Assembly (NCBI GenBank): GCA_015179125.1
Contig: WHVA01000236.1
Coordinates: 101,859 to 165,858, forward strand
Reading direction: 5' to 3'
Length of the DNA stretch: 64,000 nucleotides
Source of the DNA: Gautieria morchelliformis
Lineage: Eukaryota; Basidiomycota; Agaricomycetes; Gomphales; Gomphaceae
The translations under genes were made by a program, and so were the position numbers. Positions within the stretch are counted from its first letter, which is position 1; the number at the start of each line of letters is the position of its first letter. The notes below the pieces were generated by a model. It was not told where the DNA came from, did no database searches, and was given only the letters and a program-made list of their open reading frames with translations. Below are positions 22,606 to 32,141 of this stretch, piece by piece.

Positions 22606-23370
22606 GTGAGTATCCCTGCCCGTATTCCTCATACCAGGGTGTCTGACCACTTGACTCCCGCAGAGTGCCACGGCCCAGGCACATTCATGTCCCAGGGCAC
22701 GTGTACCTGCACCCGCACCCGCCGCCGCCCGTTCCCCCACCACCCCGTCCCGTCCTCCTGCACCAGCTCGCCCACCCCAGCACCTCCGCGCCCCTCACCC
22801 CGCTGCGTACGCGTGCACCCCCGCATCCTTCGCGTCGTCGCCCAACCCGTCCCCGCACCTGCGCCCATACCTGCACCCGCACCTGCACCTGCACCCGCCG
22901 CCGCCCGCTTCCCCACCACCCTGTCCTCCTACACCAGCTCGCCCACCTCTGCCCCGCGTCCTTCGCGTCGCCGCCCAACCCGTGCCTGCACCCGCACCCG
23001 CACCTGCACCTGCATCTGCACCCGTACCTGCACCCGCACCCGTACCTGCACCCACACCCGCACCTGCACCCGCACCTGCACCTGCACCCGCACCCGCCGC
23101 TGCCTGCTTCCCCACCACCCCATCCTCCTACACCAGCTCGCCCACCCCAGCACCTCCGCGCCCTTCACCGCATACGCGTGCGCCCCCACGGTTTCCGAGC
23201 TCAAGAACATGTCAGGATCGGTGAAGTTGCCTTATGGTGGATTGGCACTCGGTGCGGAAGGGATCAAAGATGCTATTACGAACTTTGATGATGCGTATGT
23301 TCCACATTATATGATCCCTCAGATTTTTGGGGCTGATGCTACACAGGAGGAAATCCGACATCGAGAATGA
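22606..23370 (+). CDS. Pro/Thr-rich frame ending in a conserved tail (copy B)
   Basis: The 254-codon frame is mostly low-complexity translation of the C-rich repeat at 22690-23110 and should not be trusted there. The last part, from about 23185, is more protein-like: VSELKNMSGSVKLPYGGLAL, then EGIKDAITNFDDAYVPHYMI and ADATQEEIRHRE. The same tail is found, inverted and frameshifted, in copy A. After the stop a second frame (DLTDPMSEEAKPFLSNP) continues, as in copy A, so the true end may lie further on. I do not recognise the family. Confidence 0.35.
   Translation: MSIPARIPHTRVSDHLTPAECHGPGTFMSQGTCTCTRTRRRPFPHHPVPSSCTSSPTPAPPRPSPRCVRVHPRILRVVAQPVPAPAPIPAPAPAPAPAAARFPTTLSSYTSSPTSAPRPSRRRPTRACTRTRTCTCICTRTCTRTRTCTHTRTCTRTCTCTRTRRCLLPHHPILLHQLAHPSTSAPFTAYACAPTVSELKNMSGSVKLPYGGLALGAEGIKDAITNFDDAYVPHYMIPQIFGADATQEEIRHRE
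22690..23110. repeat. GCACCTGCACCC minisatellite
   Basis: It is built of 6- and 12-bp units of GCACCTGCACCC/GCACCCGTACCT, with a longer block (CACCAGCTCGCCCACC) recurring at about 22757, 22932 and 23136. Copy A has a shorter version. Long frames in every phase here are by-products. Confidence 0.85.
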
Positions 23371-23745
23371 ACGCCTACTGTCAGATCTCACTGATCCAAT
23401 GTCAGAAGAAGCTAAGCCCTTCCTCTCCAATCCTACGACACCACCCTCTTCTGGAGATTCTCCTGTAGTGGGTTCTCACCATTAGTACAAAGTAGCAAAC
23501 AAAATTAAAACCTGGATTGAACTACATACAGTAAGCTAAGCTTGCCCTCAGCACCCAAAATGCAAAATAAAAAATGCTTGTTTTATTTGGATTTTTTAGT
23601 TCTATGCCCTAGCTATGGTCCACATAGCATCAGATATGAAATTTCAAGCGAATCAGAGCGATATCAAGCAAGATATCGTTGTTCGAAGTTCACGCGCTAA
23701 AACAGAAGCAAATCCAACGCGCGCCTTAGGTACTGCAAACGGGTG
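22970..23745 (+). mobile_element. TA-flanked element, copy B (inverted to copy A)
   Basis: The last bases are GGTACTGCAAACGGGTG followed by TA at 23746-23747. The segment matches copy A as an inverted repeat of nearly 800 bp. The flank beyond the TA (CCGTCTTTTTACAG) looks like the centre of the CACTG MITE, so copy B probably entered that MITE. Its left border was not found. Confidence 0.6.
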
Positions 23746-24005
23746 TACCGTCTTTTTACAGTACAGCGTTTTCAAAAAACCTTGACGTGGCGCACTTTTT
23801 TTTTTTCTCAGAGGCACTCATGCCCATTAGGCACTGGAGCAGCAGCAGCACAAACCCCCTACACGATGTCTAGCGGTAACCTGGAGCCCTTGGGGCCACC
23901 GCCGCCGTATTCAGATCAAATAGTACGATCATCCTTGCTTGATTCATCCGTCCATACAAACTGACTGGCCACAAAATGAGTTTGCACCTCTCCCATCCAT
24001 TGTGC

Positions 24006-25500
24006 TCATCCAATCTCATCTCGTTCCGTGGCCTGTCGTCTCAGTAACTTGTAGGAGAGGCCGGCATTCTGGATTGCATAGTGAAGCATTGTTATAGCCA
24101 TGAGGATGTTGTGCTCTAGCGCAAGCCAGTCCTGCAGTTCATCCAGAAACATTTCTGGGGCATTCTGAACTAGATTGATTAGGGAATGCATCTGTGCGGT
24201 ATTCAAAGCACGAGGTTGACCTTGTGTCAAGATTGGTTTTCAGGCGTTAATATCGTGTATTAGTGAACACAGCGAATTCCCGAATAACTTGTGCGAATCA
24301 GTATGCCGTTCGGCGAATAGGTGAACCAATGAATGTTCACAAGGTAAGAGGGTTTGCCTACACGGGGCTCACCCTATCTACAGTCGTAGCGAAATAGCCC
24401 ATGGTTCTTGACGATGTAACGTGCAAGATCTCACAGAAGGGCTGTCTAAGTCTCGACAATCCCTTTGCCGGCGAAGGTGCTCCTTTGGAGCCCTTCACCA
24501 ACAGCACAGAAGATGGTTCGAAGGCTAAGGTAATGAAGATGAAGTATGAGAACTCACCAGTGATGCCTAAGTCCTCTGCTGGTCGAAGATAGAAATCTCC
24601 AAGAGAAGGCTTAAGATGACAATCACAGCGAGGTCAAGTTTGCACAAGATGGACGACATATGATAATTGAACTGGGGAATATACATGCGAATGTAAACTA
24701 CTTATATCGAATGCTCGTAAGGTGTCAGCGAATAGGAAAGAGGCCGTCATGAGTCAGGGTTGGATAGGGGTATGCAGTCATGATACAACATAGATGAAAT
24801 AAACATACAATAGAATGAGAGAAGAGGGAGAACATGAAACGATGGAGGGTGAAGGTGGCGAAGACACTTGCGTACGAAACCATGTCTTGGGGCCCGCATA
24901 TACACTGCCCTGCACGGGTTCTTCATCTACTGGGTTGATCCCACACAACCTACGGGTAAGACGTCCCACGAACGCACCCTGCTCATATGAACACCAAAAG
25001 GGGGTTGGATTGAAAAGCAGGGATGTCGATCGTGATTTGATGGTGTGCCTGTTGGTGAATGATGCGAGCAGCGAATGATCGTTCGGCGAAATGCGAGGAA
25101 GGGCGAGCAGAGGTGACATAGAGGAGGACAGGTTGAGGTGGAGGGTGAAGCCGGGTGAACACTGGGGAGGAGTAGCGAAAGGGGAAATGGGGAGAACAGC
25201 GGGTAGAGTGAATGTAGAGGAGGAGTAGTCGGTGGGTGCGGAGAACTCTGGCGAAGATGCTAGGGAGTGACGAGGGGGAACATAGAGGTAGCGCGGTAGG
25301 GGAAATAAACCGGTCATGACACCTTGGAGAGGATTGCGTGGTGGAACGACGTTGCCGTAAACTTCGGGGTTTTGTGCCACCGAGTCATGCTGCTCTTTGA
25401 GACATTGAGGATAATACCCACCTCTTCCATATAACCATTATGAAGCAGCCATAGTGCTCGCTGCTTGACGTCAGGGCTGATACATCGATACCCCATTGCC
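24006..25500 (-). pseudogene. Tc1-like transposase N-terminal half, split by a solo LTR
   Basis: The frame 25326-25500 starts MGYRCISPDVKQRALWLL, a helix-turn-helix with SKSSMTRW, and shifts near 25380 into PEVYGNVVPPRNPLQG. The solo LTR (24225-25321) follows. The second DNA-binding half resumes at 24224 with QPRALNTAQMHSLINL, DELQDWLALEHNI and GLSYKLLRR. Codons join cleanly across the LTR when one CCTTG is removed. Nothing of the catalytic domain remains. Confidence 0.8.
24225..25321 (-). repeat. Ty3/gypsy solo LTR with target duplication CCTTG
   Basis: The 1,097-bp repeat starts TGTCAAGATTGG and ends AACCGGTCATGACA on the plus strand. CCTTG flanks both sides (24220-24224, 25322-25326). Its right end (GAAATAAACCGGTCATGACA) matches the border of the gypsy LTR at 53982, so both belong to one lineage. 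The 200-codon minus frame inside it is chance. Confidence 0.9.
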
Positions 25501-25571
25501 AGTCGTAGCAGCATGGGCGCCTCTGAGAAAAAAAAAAGTGTGCCGCATCAAGGTTTTTTGAAAACGCTGTA

Positions 25572-25650
25572 AAAACACTAAAAAAATTGGAATATCTTAC
25601 AGTTTTTTGAACAGTTTTTCAGACCAGAAAATTTTTATATGCCTCCAGTG
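25572..25650. mobile_element. Right arm of a second CACTG MITE
   Basis: Nearly identical to 13186-13268, ending ATATGCCTCCAGTG. The Tc1-like element sits in its centre at a TA. Confidence 0.75.
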
Positions 25651-27546
25651 GCTAGCGAGCTCTAATTGGCTCAGAATTACTTACTCAGCCTCTGAGTGCC
25701 AATCTAGAACTAAAAGTACAGCTCCCATGATTCAACCAAGCTGTGCCAAGTCACATGACTCTGATCAGTGAGTCCTGACAAACCAAGCTCTGATTTGTGG
25801 GAAACCTAGTGCAGTCGAATGAGTCACTGAGAAAAATCACCTGGAATCAGTCATCAGTCAGAACCTTCCAATGCTTTCTTCCAGCTTCCATAAGCTTCTT
25901 CCCCCATTCCATTAATAGATAGAAGGTTCTACCTGCTTACTAAGCTCATGTACATTCCTCTATATGAAGAGAGCTCTGTGGGTTGTTGTGTTGGAACCGT
26001 TGCTAATGAAAAGCCTCATGAAAAAAGGATTAAAATCGCTTTAAAACCCTGTTTTCCCAGCTGATAGTAGCTAATACATGTGGCTATTGTTTGGAGAACT
26101 CTATTCAAATATTCCTTGAATTTCCTCTTATTTCTTTGCCATTTAACTTGGCTTCCCTGGCTCAAAAACTCCTTATTCTGTCAGGCAGAGTTATGAACCC
26201 ACACACGTCCACAACTCTGCCACAGCCGCTCAGTTTTAAACTCCGACAGGAGCTTCCCACGAACCGTAAACTCGGAGTTGCAGGCACTCAAGCACCTACA
26301 ACTCCGGTACCTTGGCTCACACAAACTCAGCCACTGAGACTGAATGTGTCCTCTACCGCTTACACAAGCCTGTGCAATTCAAACCCAGCTGGCACATGAC
26401 TTGCATCATAGCAACCATGGCTGTGCAAGGCTGCGTACAAACTCACACAAAGATGTACAAAGCCAAAACTACGGTGCAGGTTTGATAAAGCCTATTGGAT
26501 GAATGGATCCTCCAAACGCAACACTATGACACCAAATAGGCCCCTTGATGTCATAGCGGCTGTGAAAGGCTGTGTAAGGCTGTGCAAACCAGGGAAGGTG
26601 ATTGGCTATCTATTTCCAATTTCTTTGCACAAACACGCCACAATAGTTACGAGGGTGTGTTTCAGCAGTGCAAATATTTACTTATGACATCACTCACCTA
26701 ATAGATAGAAGAACCCCATTTTACGTAATCCTGTGTATTTTACAATGTAAAAGGAGGCCATTCTGACCTCCTTGAATCATCATTCTAGCAATCTAACATC
26801 TTCTATCCACGTGACCTCATGTGACTTGCATCTTACTAAGCTGCTAATCCCAGCTAGGGTTATTCACTTACTTTAGTGTCTAATTCCTTGTTAAGTAGAT
26901 ACTTTTCTGCTTAGCCACCTAGACTAATCCTCCGGGTGTAATTCTACAGAGTGAGTCTGTCAATTGATAGTCTTGCCATTCACACTCCCATACCCGAGAC
27001 GATCTGATCAGTCAATTTTCTTGATTAGAGACTTTCACAAGTCACTTCTAAAACTCGTTCATCCCTCGTTTTTATTGCTGTGCGCTGGTAGATTATCATG
27101 GCAGTCCATTTATAAACTCGCCTGCTAAGTACATTCCTTTATATTTTGGAATACGCTTGGACCCCGATAGTGTCCTTGAACCTACATTCTTTTAGTTTAT
27201 TGTTCAGTGCTGCTAAGAAACGTATTGCCTTCCATCTGTATTAACTTGGACTAGTTTTTACGTGGATTGCAACCAAGGTACAAATATTAAATTATTTCCG
27301 GAGTTGTGCTGCAGCATTGTTTAATATTCTTTGACTCTCGTAAACGACACGTTCTGATAGATTGAAGTGTTGGCAATAACACCAAAGTCTTGAAGGGTTC
27401 CAAAACAGCCGCTCGGGGAGGGACAAAAGTAAATTTATTTATATCCCAACAATAAGATTGCCATGTATTTTCACCCTCTTATTTTCTATAATCTGAGGAT
27501 AAAATGGGTGAATCTACATATAGTAAAAAGTTGCGAGCACCCGCCT
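25651..27546. other. Long stretch without a gene
   Basis: No coding frame longer than about 100 codons and no protein motif was found. Short frames at 26091 and 26499 have no recognisable feature. The borders TGTTGG (25989) and CCAACA (27451) could mark an old LTR of about 1.46 kb, but the flanking five bases (TGTTG, ATAAG) do not match. Confidence 0.4.
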
Positions 27547-27586
27547 AAAGCAGTGTGTGATGGGGTTCCCCTGACATCACCCCCCT

Positions 27587-28103
27587 CTAGAATGTGGCGA
27601 CCCGACGCATGAAGTCCCACTGGTGGAACAGAGATGCAATTCTGAAAGGTGACAGCCTCCAAGGAGCGAATGTGATGAGGGGCACCTGGATGCGAATGGT
27701 AGAAGTCGGCAATGAGGTCAGGAGCTTGGACGTCATGCTCATTCTCCCATGAATTCTCTTCATAGCCATACCCCCTCCACTTGATGAGGAACTGCAGGCG
27801 ATTTTCTCACATGCGACTGTCTAACACCTGTTCGACTTTGAAGTGCTCATTGCCCTCTCTAAGGATGGGTGGAGGTGGTGGGGATGGTTGCCAACCTGGG
27901 ATTGGATCAGATGGAGCAGGCGTCAGCTTAATGACAGGGAAAATGGGGGGGAGGCCACTCAGAGACCTCAGGAGGCAGAGATGGTAGGCTTGTAACCCAA
28001 CTTGGTGTTCGATATCCTCCAGGACCCATCTCCAAATGCCTTCTTCACGTCGTGAATAATCCCACGTTCTTCCCCCACCAGGGTGAACCCCTCCAGGGTG
28101 CAA
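27587..28103 (-). pseudogene. gypsy pol C-terminus with chromodomain remnant
   Basis: HPVFHVVKLTPAP-type sequence is seen as FPVIKLTPAPSDPIPG, followed by EHFKVEQVLDSRM, the start of a chromodomain that tethers integrase to chromatin. The rest lies in other frames down to about 27590. At least two frameshifts occur. Confidence 0.7.
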
Positions 28104-28200
28104 ACAATGAACAGCTCTGGGTGTAGGAGTGTCAAATCGCTGTTGTCACCCTATCCTGACCCATGGTCTGAGTGCTGCAACAGTACATCCGACTTGCCCA

Positions 28201-30210
28201 TCATGACACCAGGCTGGTGGTGAAGCTCGAAATCAAACAGGACAAGTAGAGGGACCATCTAGCCTGCCTGCAATTAAGCTTCTTCGCAGTGTGAAAATAC
28301 TCCAGGTTCTTGTGGTCTGTCCAGATCTCAATGCGATGCTTAGTGCCTTCAAGGAAATGTTGCCATTCCTCTAGGGCAGGAATAATCACCAGCACCTCCT
28401 TATCATGAATCTCAAAATTTCACTCCACAGGAATGAGACTCTTGGAGTAAAATGCTATTGGATGCCACTTGTCATCATCTGGAGATTGCTGTGACAGGAC
28501 TGCACCAGTGGTGACATCTGAACTGTCAGCCTCTTCCCAGTATGGTTGATTATCATCTGCAAAGTGCAGGATTGGCATTGATGTGAATAGCAGCTTTAGC
28601 CCATCAAAAGCCTGCTGGTCGCGATCACCCCAGGACCATTGCACATCCTTCTTTGTGAGCTTGAACAGGGGTCGTGCATGATGTGAGAAGCTCTCAATGA
28701 ACCGGCGATAAAACTGGCAAACCCCAGGAAGGCCTGCACCTCCTTGCGATTTGCTGGGGTTGGCCAGTCCATGACACCTGCGACCTTGATGGGGTCAATC
28801 TCCACCTTGCCATGTGACGCAATGAGCCCAAGATACTCAATCTTAATTAGCTCGAACTCGCATTTCTCAGGATGAAGGTAGAGTTTGTGCTGACGTAGGC
28901 ACTCAAGGACTATTCACAGAAGTCAGTGATGCTCCTTGAGGGTATTGGTGAAGATCAGGATGTCATCTAGGTACACACACACATGCCCTTCCATGATGAG
29001 GTCTTAGAAGATATCGTCCATCATGGTTTGGAATGTCACAGGACTGTTTGTGAGTCCAAAGAACATGACAAGGGGTTCGAAGAGGCCGCGATTAGTACAG
29101 AATACAGCCTTCCACTCATCGCCATCCTTTATCCGCACATTATTAAAACCCCATTGCACGTCTAGCTTGGTGAAGTATTTCGCTCCACAAAGCTGCATGA
29201 TGCAGAAATGATGGGAAGGGGGTAATGGTTCTTCACTGTCATGGCATTGAGCATGTGATAATCCTGGACCAGTCGCAGTGACCCATCCTTCTCGAAGAGC
29301 ACTGGGCTGGCCATGGCGATTTCCAGGGGCAAATGCGACAAGTGCGCAGGTTCTCCTGCAGGAATTCATCCAGCTGCAACTGTTCGCTGGGGGCAAGTGG
29401 GTAAACCTTGCATGCAGATGGCTTGGCTCCTGGCTCAAGCTCAATTGCATGGTCCCATGTCCTGCATTCGGGAAGTGAATCAAAGGACTCCTTCGTGAAG
29501 ACATCCTTGAAGTCACAGAGGTATGGAGGGATGAGTTCCTTTTCCTCTGGGGGTACACTGCAAAGGGCCTTCTCAGCTAGCTGCGAAATGGTTGTGGTGG
29601 CTGCGGTAATGGGTACAGGCACATTGGGCATGTACACAGTAGCAAACAGGCAGTTGCCTGGCTGCAGAATGGGCTCAACATCACCTGGCTCATCTTCTTC
29701 TGTGTCACTCTCTTCCTCTTCCACCATCTGAGGCAGAAGGCCCATGTGGCATGCAAGTATCCTCACCTCCTCCTTCTGCTCTTCCCACAGTGTTGCTCTG
29801 CAGGTGTGACACTGCGCAGGGCATCGACTTAGTGTCACCTCCTGCATTCGCCAGTTAACCTCTGGGTTGTGCTCCCGGAGCCATGGATAGCTGAGGATCA
29901 TCTTGTGCTTCCCAAGGTTCGTAACGGCAAGGACAGCACATTCAGAGTGGTCACCGAATCGCAGGATGACATCAATAACATTGCGAATTGCTCCACCCTC
30001 ATTGGGGGTGCCATCAACATTGTACACAGGGGCAGGGCATGTGAGCGACCGCATGGTTAACTTCTCAGTGGCGACAAATTTGCTGTCGATGAACAACCCA
30101 GTTGCACCACTGTGAAGGAGCACAGTCACCCCTTTGACCTCAGCGGTTTCTGTCATCTGGATTTCTACCTTGAGGTTCTGCGAATTTGGAGAGGGAACGG
30201 ATATGACCAC
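28201..30210 (-). pseudogene. gypsy protease, reverse transcriptase and RNase H, heavily broken
   Basis: Frame 29239-30210 starts with an aspartic protease whose site reads LLHSGATGLFID, so the catalytic Asp of DSG is His. It continues through EVNWRMQEV and an acidic linker to the RT start ([15 protein letters not shown]). RT continues in another frame at 29004-29558 ([42 protein letters not shown]). The YLDD site (VYLDDILIF) is at about 28955-28985. RNase H pieces follow at 28420-28644 (ADSSDVTTGAVLSQ) and 28201-28395 ([10 protein letters not shown]). Integrase is almost wholly absent. Multiple frameshifts and stops make it non-functional. Confidence 0.85.
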
Positions 30211-30463
30211 AAAGTGCTTGGGAAGGGCTCACTCCCAATGCTTCAATTGTGGGGAAGGACTTTTCAGAATGTCGTTGGTTGATGTGTCTGTATCACTTGC
30301 TGTGTGCGACCCAGTTCTGACACATGAATTGCATCTTCAGTATCTGGGGCTATTGACAGGGCAGCAAAGCGATTGGACAGGGGCAGCAAGGGAACATCTC
30401 TCACTCGCTGCGTGACACAAAATCCTCCACATCTTTCTTCTCAGCCTCTTCCTCAGCGACATC

Positions 30464-31509
30464 TCACACATCTGCAGTGACCATCCAGTGCTCCAGCAGC
30501 TCCTCACGCTCATCAGCTGTCATGTAGCAGAGATTGTAGGCCTGCAGGCATACTCGCATGAAGCGTCCGACATTCCCGCAGTGCCAACATGTGAGTGGCT
30601 GTGGGAATCGCTTTTTCGCAGCGTCCATGTACATCAGAGTGGGTACAGAGGCAGTTGGGAGGGGTGTGGGCACTGGCATTATCGCCAGCCTCGAAGAGAG
30701 TTGACTGGTGAGCCTTGTGTGTGACTCACCTGCCTTGCGAAAAACTGGGAGTGGGGGACGGCCACTGTTTGTCACCCTAGGTCCCTGGAACACTTCGTTG
30801 GCTGCACATGTGAGCGCAACTGTTCTCGCTGCTCCATACCACGCAGAAGGATCATTGTCTTTTGGCCTGCCATCTATCATCAATTCAATGTGACTCTGGA
30901 TAACAGAGTTGAGACCTTGATGGAACTTCATAACAATTGATTTCCCATCTGTGTATTCAGCCTTCTCAACTGCTCTTCAAACCCATCGATGTATTCGTCG
31001 ACTGAACGCTTGCCCTGATGGTACTGACGTGATTCCAGTTTATTCATCGCATCAGTGGCCTCATGTAGAGGGTAGAACTGCTGGAGAAACGCCTCGACGA
31101 AATCCTTCCAGGTCATGTAGAGTGGTGTGCCATGCTTTGCTTCATGGATGAATGCACGAGTGGCGAAAGTTGCAGCCCTCCCTGTTTTCATGAAGGACAT
31201 CGCCTAAAGGATCTGCAACTGCTCAGGAAGTCGCTCGCACACACCCCCAGGTAGAGGCTGCATGACTGGATGAAGTTGTGACCATTCACATGATCCCCAT
31301 CGTATTTGGAGGGCTATGCTTGCTCAGCTGTTCACTTTGAGGAGCCGCAAACATGACTAGGGAGTCCAGCCATCAATCAGCCCAGTGGGCCTAGGCTGTA
31401 GGGTGTTCAACCTCATCTCCAGATCTTGTTTTTCCTGCCTCTCTCTCATCAACTCTTGCTCTATCGCCGCCAAGCGGTCCAAAACTTCAGCAGCAGATGG
31501 AAAGTCCAT
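30464..31509 (-). pseudogene. gypsy gag remnant
   Basis: It starts at ATG 31509 (MDFPSAAEVLDRLAAIEQEL) just inside the 5' LTR. The capsid part at 30928-31200 reads TWKDFVEAFLQQFYPLHEA and RSVDEYIDGFEEQLRRL. The next frame, 30464-30931, holds KFHQGLNSVIQSHIEL and a zinc knuckle CWHCGNVGRFMRVC in which the usual His is Arg. The frame is broken near 31200 and 30930. Confidence 0.8.
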
Positions 31510-31525
31510 GGTAAGTGGTAGAGGG

Positions 31526-32141
31526 TGTCAGGGTATGAGAAAGGATTGCTCAAATTGCTGCTTTCGAAGGGTGTTCGATTCGAAGTCAGGCAATTTCACA
31601 ACCGGTGCTCTAGAGAGTGTTTTCTACTATAAGTGAAACCTAGGCAAATGCTCTACACTCAAGTGGCGAACTGGCGAAGGGGGATCCAAAGTAAGATAGA
31701 GAACTATATACACAACACAGACATACCTGGTGAAGGGGGATCCAAAGACAAAACTCTAAGGAACCCTTTCGCCACCTAACTACGACTAAAAGTAAGCTCG
31801 GGCATGCTAGCCTGATCACTGAATGCCTGAGTTACATAAGCAATCATGCCAGCAATAACAGGGCTGAACAGATAAGGAAGGAATGATATCGGAAGGGGCT
31901 GGAACAGGAAAGGAAATAAATGGAACACAAGACAGAAGGATGCTGAAAGCTAGAAGAAGCTCAGGGGCCACCAATAAGATGCTGCGATAAGTTGCACGCC
32001 ATGGTAATGTGCAAGCGGTGATAATGCACATGCCGATAACGCACCTGCGATAATGCATGTGCGATAATGAACCTTGCGATAATGCACCTTGCGATAATGC
32101 ATATTGCGATAAAGCAGTGTGTGATTGGGGTTCCCCTGACA
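31526..32141 (-). repeat. 5' LTR of the decayed gypsy element
   Basis: On the minus strand it starts TGTCAGGGGAACCCC and ends CATACCCTGACA (616 bp). A run of units resembling TTGCGATAATGCACC covers about 32010-32112. The right flank (TCGTCCC...) is Helitron coding sequence. Confidence 0.75.

Larger units (their letters stand above)
23764..25569 (-). mobile_element. Tc1/mariner-like element, deletion derivative
   Basis: Inverted ends of about 60 bp begin CAGCGTTTTCAAAAAACCTT and include a T-run plus CTCAGAGGC. TA flanks both sides (23762-23763, 25570-25571). The minus strand holds only the DNA-binding part of a transposase; the DDE domain is missing. In its place, near 23868-23930, lies a short frame reading SSGNLEPLGPPPPYSDQ. 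A gypsy solo LTR is inserted at 24225. Confidence 0.85.
27547..32141 (-). mobile_element. Decayed Ty3/gypsy element with chromodomain
   Basis: The 5' LTR is 31526-32141; of the 3' LTR only about 29 bp (27547-27575) remain, sharing CAGTGTGTGATGGGGTTCCC with the other copy apart from one base. A polypurine tract (AGAGGGGGG) abuts it at about 27579-27587. Between them lie gag, protease, RT, RNase H and chromodomain remnants, with most of integrase deleted. The element split a Helitron helicase gene at 32142. Confidence 0.85.

Noticed and set aside
22606-23120. Cys/Thr/Pro-rich secreted protein
   Set aside because: Low-complexity translation of a GCACCTGCACCC repeat; equally long frames exist in every phase.
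24778-25380. 200-codon minus frame as a gene
   Set aside because: Most of it lies in the gypsy solo LTR; only the first 16 residues belong to the Tc1-like transposase.
25989-27451. Solo LTR of about 1.46 kb (TGTTGG...CCAACA)
   Set aside because: The five-base flanks do not match and no related copy was seen.
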